Shown: piece by piece, positions 56,234 through 64,000 of the stretch
How positions within the stretch are numbered: position 1 is the first letter of the stretch
Layout of the letters: each line of letters opens with the position of its first letter
DNA from: Hyaloperonospora brassicae
Taxonomy: Eukaryota; Oomycota; Peronosporomycetes; Peronosporales; Peronosporaceae
DNA length: 64,000 bases
Direction: 5' to 3'
NCBI GenBank assembly: GCA_947650285.1
Contig: CANTFL010000267.1
Span: forward strand, 1-64,000
The notes under the pieces: model-generated
Told to the model about the DNA's origin: nothing
The model's database searches: none
The model's input: the letters and a program-made list of their open reading frames with translations, nothing else
Position numbers and translations under genes: made by a program

Positions 56234-58100
56234 ATGGGATCTTCGAACTCAAGTATCTTTAGCAAAGAAGATGTTCACGGCTCTTCAAGTGAAAGCGCGC
56301 ATGCTTACGTTTTCTCTTTCTATCTACAGGTCCGACTATATACTAGGGAAAATGATTTTTTTGTGCGACCGAGCGGGATCATACAAGTCTACTGCTGCCG
56401 CACCAAAGACCAAGACAAAACGAACCCGATACGAGTACCGACTCATAGCGAGACAGATCGGCGTTGACAAGATGTGGCAGGTGACTCGACATGAAGGTTC
56501 GCACAACCATGACATGTCCACAAACCTCGACATGCATTATAGCGCTAGACAGCTAACAATTGCGCAACAAAGCAAGCGCATTCGACTAGAGAGAGCAGAT
56601 GTGCTGCCAAAGACCAAGTTGCGTTCCTCAGACAGGAGTATCCGGACTTCTGCAGCTTAAACAGGGACATATCTAATTACAAACAGAAAGGGCAAAAAAG
56701 TACTTAAATGGACGTATGCCGATCCAAGCGCTGTTCGACGACCTGCAAGAAAAAAAGCTACTGCTATGATCTCAGTCTTGACGCAAAGGGTCAATTCTGC
56801 CGCTTGATGTTTGCAAATCCTCAATCCATCACTCTTGCTGCAAAATTCCGTGACGCCTGCGTACTTTACTGTACGTACAAGACAAACAAGTTCAAGATGC
56901 ACATGATCAATTGTGTTGGCGCCACCCCGTTCGGAAAGTCATTACTCATTTGCACAACAGTTATGCCGAAGGAGGACGAGAAGAACGACGATTAAGCCAT
57001 AAGCGCTTATGAAGGTGCTTAGGAGTCGAAGAAATTACGAAATTTCGCGAATTCTGGTCAGTGACAATGGTTAGGCTTTCTTAAACGCTGAGCAGCAAGT
57101 ATTTTCGAATGCGACAAGATTGCTGTGCCGCTAGAACATAATTTTGAATGCTGTTGCCAGGCGCAAAGTTTGCTTTAAGAATGGCGGTGAATGGGAAGAG
57201 ATGATCGCGGAGTGGAGCGCTCTCTGCTATGCATCAAGCGTCGAGTTTTCGAAGCACAATAAGTCAAATTTCAGACCAAGTACCGACAAATCTCTTTCGT
57301 CACACACTACCTGGATAGAACGTGGTTCAAGCACAAAGATAAGTTTGTTGAAGCGTGGGTTGAATTCGTCTTTCACCTTGACTTTTCCACTAAATCAAGA
57401 GCTGAGTCAGAACAATTATACCAGAAGCGCTTTTTACGATTGTCGGTTGGTGATCTTATCACAGTGTGTCAAAGTATCCAGTTGTCGATCGAGCACCAAG
57501 TGGTGGAGCTAAACAAGATGCACGCTGATGGTTTCATGAAACGACCAACATTCTCAATAGCGCCCATATACACCCAGTATTTGTACGAGGTTTTATTCTA
57601 TGCGCTCACCCTCGTCCACGAACACCATGCATTCACCTATCAATGCGATTCCAAGTTCCGATTGACTATGAGCCTACCGTGCAAGCACTATGCTAACAAA
57701 GGAATCGAACGCTGATGCAGCCTTCTCACTAAAAATTTCGACTCGCATGTGTGGCTGGAAAAGCATACTCCTGCTTCTGCTGCAGTAGATGTGAAAAGCA
57801 ACGTTTAAATCAATGACTTGGTACTTTATCTATATCAAGTATTTGACTTAGCACAAACCCATAAAAGGTTGCTGTTCGAGCCCACATCACTTATACAATA
57901 TTGACTGATCCAAGCTTTTCACTGAGTGATCCAGTCGAAACAATACCAAAAGGAAGACCATGTGAAGTAAAAAACTGACAAAAGCAGCTGCGAGACCCGT
58001 CTGCGTTTTATTATATCGAGGGGTCTGCTATCTTGACTCGGAAATGCAGTATCTGCAGGCAATATGGACACAACAAGCGCTCATGCACAATTTTTTTTAA
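56234..58100 (+). pseudogene. Mutator-like (MULE) transposase, frameshifted
   Basis: MULE transposases cut and paste DNA flanked by terminal inverted repeats. In order: FAR1-like DNA-binding start with LCDRAGSYKS, WQVTRHEGSHNHDMS (about 56350-56520); SYCYDLSLDAKGQFCRLMFA (about 56755-56815), CTYKTNKFKMHMINCVGATP (about 56868-56930), which is the catalytic-domain block with the conserved Asp changed (DCTYKTN to YCTYKTN); 57144-57512 (KVCFKNGGEWEEMIAEWSAL); 57440-57715 ending LPCKH, SWIM-like; and a zinc knuckle CSICRQYGHNKRSC at about 58040-58085. At least four frame changes break it. Terminal inverted repeats were not found. Confidence 0.8.
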
Positions 58101-60306
58101 GAGTGTAGGAATTACTCAGTAACGTCCAGCGACCTTCGAGTCAGTTAGAGGCGTGGGCACAGTAAAACAAGCATCACTTATTGGTCAAGGCGGATAGAGC
58201 ATCCTGGTCTATATATCGTTTGCTGTATGGTTACAAAAACACCAAGAAATCAACAAGCAAATGGAAGCGCACCTGCGGGTCGTACAGTACAATAAATCAG
58301 CATATTTGCAGTCTGCTTCGTTTACAGTTTTCCTACAGCTGATGTTGGGTCAGTATTGCAGTATACGAACCATTATTGCTATTCTTGGTATTCTCCGTCT
58401 TGATCCATACATTGAAGTATAATTTAAATTATGTACAAGCATGTGATCCAATTAATACGCAACCACGGCACTGTGAAACGTTCGTATGACGCAATAATTA
58501 ACTTTACTGCACAGTCGTGTAGCGCCGGTTGAGATCACGTTCGTGCGCATCTGACGTTCGCGGGAATCTATATCTCTAGCATCCATCTTCCGGACATCCT
58601 AGGCATATTCGTCATTTGCTTGACCCTATAAAAGAACGTTTTACATTGTTGTCAGCTCTGACCGAGAGTATGATCCATATTTTAGACAATACGTACAATG
58701 TATAACACTCATATGACCGCTTGTATTCTGCATCATAAATTATTTAGGGAATTATCGTTTAGCTTTCTCTGTTAATCTCACTTACTAATTTTAGTACTGC
58801 AAACATGTAGATATATATAATAACTAGCTTCTAGATCTCCATATATTGAAGCTTACACAACTGCAACATCGGTGTCTCAACCATCCGTGATAACAATGTA
58901 GCTCGCCAGCTAAACACAAATTACCCAAACGCGCTTATTTTCAATCGACGTAGGACAAAGTTGTACGCAAGATCATCTTGTTATACAATAGCCTTACGCG
59001 GCGTGTGACCTTGTGCATCGCACTGTATAATAAAAAATAGTAGGCACACCATTTTGCTTCCAGGGGGGTGAAAATAGTAAAAATTAAGGGTAAAAATAAA
59101 ATTACCGTACATTTAACAGTAGACTAGATTATACGCCACAGAGCAGATTAAACCACGAATTTCGGACTCTTGGTGTATAGGACGCACACGAGGTAGTTTG
59201 TTCACGGGATGGTAAATTCTCGTATGATTACCTGTTTGTATCAACACCACATCCTGTCGCAAATCTCGGCTGCACGTCCATCCTTCTACATTTCGCACGT
59301 TGTCGACAAATAGAGCAGACTGGCTACGACGGTCATAGTGGACAGCTTGTTACAATCCGAGGGGCACTAAATCGATATATGAAACGGAGGTAGTGTGTGC
59401 GTGCGGCGGTTTATTTCTCGTATTGTTGACAATTTGTATTCGCTTCAAATTGTGTAGCAAGTCTACGCAATACGAGTCGCTCGTGGCGTGTCGGCTAGCG
59501 TGTGTATCTCGCACAACCTATCAGATATGCATCTGTCCTAAACGTAGGTCATACGCTAGCGTCTGAAACCCGTTCATCCAGTTGTACGTTCTTTAAAGCA
59601 GGCTGAAGCATTTCTCCTCACCACGTACCAACGCTCTGTTGTCGACGATCGCACGTGATCTCGCATGAGATCGTACCTTTCTTGTGTAAACAACTATTTG
59701 TATTGCCATCTTACCCTTTCGTTAATTTCGCGACGTCAAGTCTACCAGCTCATCTTAGATAGCGTCTACGCGTTGTATTGAAGAGCAGGCCGATCGATAC
59801 GCCGCAGAGCTATCTCACCACAATCCACTATTTAATCTTCGGTGTAAGGTTCAGACCTAGCCCTGAAGTGTACAAACAGGTCAGAAACTAGCGCACGCCA
59901 GATTCTCGTTCGACAGACACTGCGCTGCCCCAAGCCCCCCCCCCCCTCCCTTCGGAAGAGAGGGGAGTGCCATACCTTCTCCGAGCGCTTTGGATGCCCT
60001 TCATCCATCTGACGGCGCCACTATGGGCTCATAATGGGCTTTTTTGCAGACAAATTGAAAGTTGGCTAGCCAACACATATAGGCTGCGGCACTGGTTCTT
60101 AATCAGTGAGCACACGTCTTCCGGCACGGGACGCGTGAAGGTCTAGCAGAGGACACTGGGCTGTGGCGTACCACATACGAAGATTTTATGTATAACCCAG
60201 CCACGTATATTTTTAGAAAGTGTGTATACGGCGAGAGCTGTGTACAGTCAGGATGCGCCATGCGTGGGCTCGCAGGTTGCGTGACGGTACAGAGGACGAG
60301 TGAAAG
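58101..60306. other. No gene recognised
   Basis: AT-rich to mixed sequence with short ORFs only. A C homopolymer of about 12 lies at 59935-59946. It may contain the 3' end of the MULE, but no terminal inverted repeat was spotted. Confidence 0.3.
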
Positions 60307-61371
60307 GTGATTTTTGGCATTGAGGAAGGGAACTTTGCCTGCCGACGAATGCCAAATTTCTTACGGTCGATTATGAATAATAAAGAACGCCTTTGTTTTG
60401 GAAGTACTATCCGGGCGCAAGTGGAAGGACTACTTGGCCTTCACATCGGGCGTGGACGGGACGTTTTAGTGAGCCGCCGTACAACCAAGGCGCTCACGGA
60501 CATGATTTTGGATTCCGCAGAGTTGGCGCGCATCAACGGTCATTCCATACAAAAAATGTTGGGATTCACCAAGTCCATTAAATATAACCTTACGAGCCAA
60601 AGTATTAATTTCTTTTTCCTTTTTTGGACGATGGCGGCTCAGCAGCAAGCCACCCCAATTCCTTTCCAAGGCAGATTGTACACTCTGTAAAACGTTTACC
60701 GGGAAGTACCTGGATCGATTGGGCAGGTCCAGCGTGGTGCTGACGGTCGAGTTGGCCATGCTCAAACGAAGTACAAAGTTGTACTGTTCAACTTAACACA
60801 ATTTCATGAAATCGGTCGCATCGCCGCGTTTTTGGAACCCAAAACTGCGGCGGAATTCGAACTTGAGGATTTTAAATTTCTACACACCCAACTCTCGGAC
60901 GTCTACAGCGTGGAGCGTTACTTTTTAACTAGCCGGTTTTCACCGCTTTTATCGGGGATATCGTGCGACTCTCGTGGCTTAAGTCTACGATCATCATTCG
61001 GAACTCGGGAGTCGGGCGACAACTTTAATGTCTCCGCTATGGTCACTTGGGTCATCCCGCGTCGAAGTGTCAGTTCACCGATGCCCAACTGTTAAGACAA
61101 GAATTCGTCGTGGCAATAGAAGCAGAACCTAAAGCAGTTAAAAGAACTCGCAAATCCCTTCTTCAGCCCGGAGGAAATGCGCCAGATGGCCGGTCAGCGC
61201 CTTCTGGTGCAGCGGTCGGCTTATGCAGACCCTTCAGCAGCTGTCACCCCAGCGGTAGTGGCATGCGCCCCTCCGTCTTCTGCAGCGAGTGATCCGCCGG
61301 ACGAACCTAGTCCGACCGATAATCCTGCTAGCGCTGTACCACCAGCCCCGCCTGTCCCTTTGAGTTGAACT
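60307..61371 (+). pseudogene. Unrecognised gene, possibly a gag/ORF1-like protein with a zinc knuckle
   Basis: One plus-strand frame is open from 60307 to 61095 except for a single TAA at 60688-60690 (about 260 codons). It includes SAELARINGHSIQKMLGF and VLFNLTQFHEIGRIAAFLE. In a neighbouring frame near 61030-61065, CLRYGHLGHPASKC resembles the end of a retroelement zinc knuckle. A Pro/Ala/Ser-rich tail follows (about 61170-61368), ending TGA. A nucleic-acid-binding ORF1 or gag of a non-LTR or other element would fit this order, but no reverse transcriptase is seen. A host pseudogene is the alternative. Confidence 0.45.
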
Positions 61372-63134
61372 TTAGCGTCGTCGATACCAAAGCGACCCTG
61401 GCTGTCCCGCTCCATTCGTGGACGAGGGTGACACTATACGCATGATGTGATTTCGTGTACCTCTCCGGTTAGTCTCCATTCGGCAGTCTTTGATGTCCTT
61501 CGGATAGTCGATGCGGTTCAAGATGACCGAGTTGTACCAGCTGATGCCGACCGTGTTGCGGCAGCCTCTTATGAGAACGAAGTTTCGGGAGCGTCTATTC
61601 ACCTATTATTCGGTCAACAACGGCTCGGCTCACCCCGTATGAGATAGCCCCAAAAAGCGGGACTCGGCGGCGCGATTCTTCTCCTGAAAGGTAAGGGCCT
61701 TCAGTATTGGCTGCTCAGTGCGCTGAGCTTGCGCATCTACACAGACTGGTCCGCCAGCAACCCGGCAGCGGTGCTCATGCGATTCCCATGGAACCACGTT
61801 CGGAGGCCGAGCCCCATCAGCTGCTGGAATTGGAGCGGCTGCTTGGTGTGCGAGCCGTTTCAACACCCACGTCGGAAAATTGTCTCGCAATGGCCTTGGA
61901 CCAAGCGGCTAGTGATGTTCATTAGTTTATTCGGACACACACTTCGAGCGGCTGACAGCTCATGTTAAACGGGGCACCCAGAATGCGGGCGGGGTTCATT
62001 AACATAAACGGCAATTTTGGACATGCCCAGCGAGTCACTAAATTACGTACAGTGGGGAGAGGGTGGGCTAACGTGTCAAGTCGGGAGTCTGCAAACGCAC
62101 TGCAGTAGTTTCTACACGACTCCGCGAATGCTCCGACGGCTCGGGACACGTTTGTTCCACGGAATTGCTGGGGTTGCAGCGCAATGCTTCATATGGCCGC
62201 CAAATATGTGTGGCATGATGTATATGTCATTCATTTAAAGACTACGGGGAGAGCACGTGGAGTTAGCGAAAGTATTTCTCTAAGCTGGTGACACGGTGAG
62301 ACGGCATGTTCGGGTTGTAGAAAAGGCGACTATCTCGTCTCTAGACGTCATGGCTTGCATCGATGACATTCAAGCGGCAAAGATTGAACACCTAAGTCTG
62401 CCTCCTTTGGGTTGGAAATTTAGGGGAAGCATTCCCATGCCTACATACACAAAGAACACGAAGTTTCGTCTTTGTACGGATTCGACCGTATGGACACATC
62501 CTCTTAGAGGTGTCGAACGGGTGGTGGGTCGCCCAGCTGGACTCGTGAACCCACCGAGTCTCCGAGCCCCGATGACCAGCTACTGCTGACTGCGGGCATA
62601 GTTGAGGAGTCACTATCCCCAACATCTTCCGTCAACCTTCTCGTCGTGCACTCGCAGCATACGGGAGTGATAGCTTCCTCTGGCGCGGCAGAATTGTCGC
62701 TGGCGGTACTCCCGAAGCGTTCCATAATAATAGCGCTTGGGGACACTGTCCTTGCTCGGAAACGCGACCTCGCGTCTGGGGCTAGCCTCAGGAAGCTGGC
62801 TATGCCGTCACCTTCGGCGTGTCCACAACTACTACTGCCAAACGCGGTCGGGTCGGGACGTGCCAGCGTCAAACTGTGCTCGATCATCACGACGACTGTA
62901 TCAATCGGGACGAATAACTGGAGGTATGGCACGCGCTCAGTTTTATTAGGCCTTCTTCAGCTTTGACGCCATATTCACACGTCGCCGGAGACGTGGAGGC
63001 TTGGCGCAATACAGCATATCGTGATCCGTAGATTATGCTGTTCTACGTGCGTCGTATTTTATTAGTAAACTGATGATCAGTCTTAATGAGGAAGTCCTTG
63101 TTCAATGGACGGCTGATGGCGCCAAGACGCTTTC
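61372..63134 (+). other. Coding-like scraps in several frames, unassigned
   Basis: Plus-strand ORFs of 60-100 codons overlap without recognisable motifs (for example 61707-61925, 62296-62589, 62646-62966). Base composition is GC-rich and like that of the flanking frames, so it may be the decayed middle of one long gene running from 60.3 to 63.9 kb. Confidence 0.3.
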
Positions 63135-63860
63135 TTGACGGCCGTCCGCGCGTACCGTAATCGGACGATGGATTCAGCCACGGTAACTTGGACCGATCGC
63201 TGGATCAAAAGTGCACGGCATCGCGCGAACGTGTCCAGTTTATCCCCTCTCATCGTTAATTCCGACGACTGGACTCGCCTCCGTCATTTGGACTATGCGG
63301 CATATGACATTTCGCGCCTCTGTGACCCGCGTCGGTGCGTTCATTTGAGCCAACATTTGCTGTGCTCTGCTTTGCTTGATACGAACTTCGCCGCGTTGCA
63401 TGGTGGTGACAAAGATCATATTCTCATTTTCGGAGAAACATCGAAGTCACATCAGTTTACGGCGGGGCAACAGTGGCTACCGGACGGCTTACAATTCTTT
63501 CAGGATACAGTAATATATTGGGAATAATTTGTGCGATATGTTACCTCCGCATTAGTGCCCGCTCTACCACCCATTCAACTTGAGTACCAAGGGCAGCTCA
63601 AGGTTTATTACGCTTCCGCTCTTAGGACCACAGCTCTGGAAGATAACGATGCTTATGGGCGCCTCCGTTCACTTCGGGATTGGGCAACACCGCATGACTT
63701 CAACGCTACCATCACACACCGCGGCAAGAGGACGTGGCCTAAGTCTACCAAAATGTCCGCGGCTCTAAAAAGTTTTCTCGAGTCGGATAAATGTCGGCAT
63801 GGCGCGGCGCGCGTACACGACATCGCCCACTTGCGTGGTTTATACAGAAAACTCATGTGA
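63135..63860 (+). pseudogene. Unrecognised gene fragment with one internal stop
   Basis: A single frame runs about 242 codons with one TAA at 63525-63527 and ends TGA at 63860. Readable parts are WTDRWIKSARHRANVSSLSP, LRHLDYAAYDISRLCDPRRC and SFLESDKCRHGAARVHDIAH. The upstream edge is not a convincing start (no ATG nearby). I do not recognise the family. Downstream, 63861-64000 has nothing to report apart from a G homopolymer near 63980. Confidence 0.45.
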
Positions 63861-64000
63861 GCACGAAGGAGGAGGAGGCAGCATTGGCGGGCACCTACGC
63901 ACAATGGTGAGGTATACATTTATCATCTAGTTCTCCTAACCCATTCTACTGAAGTACAGGCTCTTCCTCTCAAGAAGGGGGGGGGTCGCAATTCACTTGA

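Noticed and set aside
59935..59946. C homopolymer as a functional element
   Set aside because: A lone homopolymer with no structure round it; most simply replication slippage or sequencing uncertainty.

Overview
The window looks like accessory, repeat-dense DNA of an oomycete (Phytophthora or downy-mildew type). The inference rests on chromodomain Ty3/Gypsy retrotransposons of oomycete style, a MULE transposase relic, a decayed RPAP1-like host gene and a faint RXLR/DEER-like remnant. No prokaryotic features are present. Almost every gene is broken, so most entries are pseudogenes inside mobile elements.

Layout. 1-3271: 3' part of a plus-strand chromovirus (element H) with a long antisense ORF behind and overlapping its chromodomain. 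4692-7200: two LTR-plus-gag relics (G, I). 8024-20319: a ~12.3 kb minus-strand chromovirus (F) with ~0.9 kb LTRs and another antisense coiled-coil ORF. 20320-25827: truncated minus-strand element D, whose LTR is split by a 1.64 kb terminal-inverted-repeat element (24130-25768) carrying adenylate kinase and 3-hydroxyacyl-CoA dehydratase gene fragments. 25892-26360: solo LTR. 27896-35879: element A, full length, 391 bp LTRs and an exact 5 bp target duplication. 35885-40117: unique DNA with an RPAP1-like pseudogene. 40118-47835: element B, full length, exact target duplication. 47841-56021: element C, inverted relative to B. 56234-58100: MULE transposase pseudogene. 60307-63860: unrecognised decayed coding DNA.

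Elements A, B, C and D are one family (G and I are relatives). The sense strand encodes gag with a zinc knuckle, then by an apparent -1 frameshift signal protease, reverse transcriptase, RNase H, integrase and chromodomain. The opposite strand carries a coiled-coil ORF that begins beside the 3' LTR and runs into the chromodomain region. The same arrangement, in the same antisense codon register, occurs in the unrelated element H, and a related arrangement occurs in F.

The strangest feature is that this family is tiled, LTRs and coding regions alike, with short perfect inverted repeats (arms mostly 6-11 bp, loops mostly 2-12 nt, often one per 30-40 nt). Some repeat arms covary between copies. 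In two places element A has a perfect hairpin where relatives have an imperfect one, and the change that perfected it also broke a reading frame. B and C also share a 1.3 kb nearly identical inverted tract, lesions included, although their other parts are strongly diverged. All comparisons were made by eye; no alignment or search program was run.
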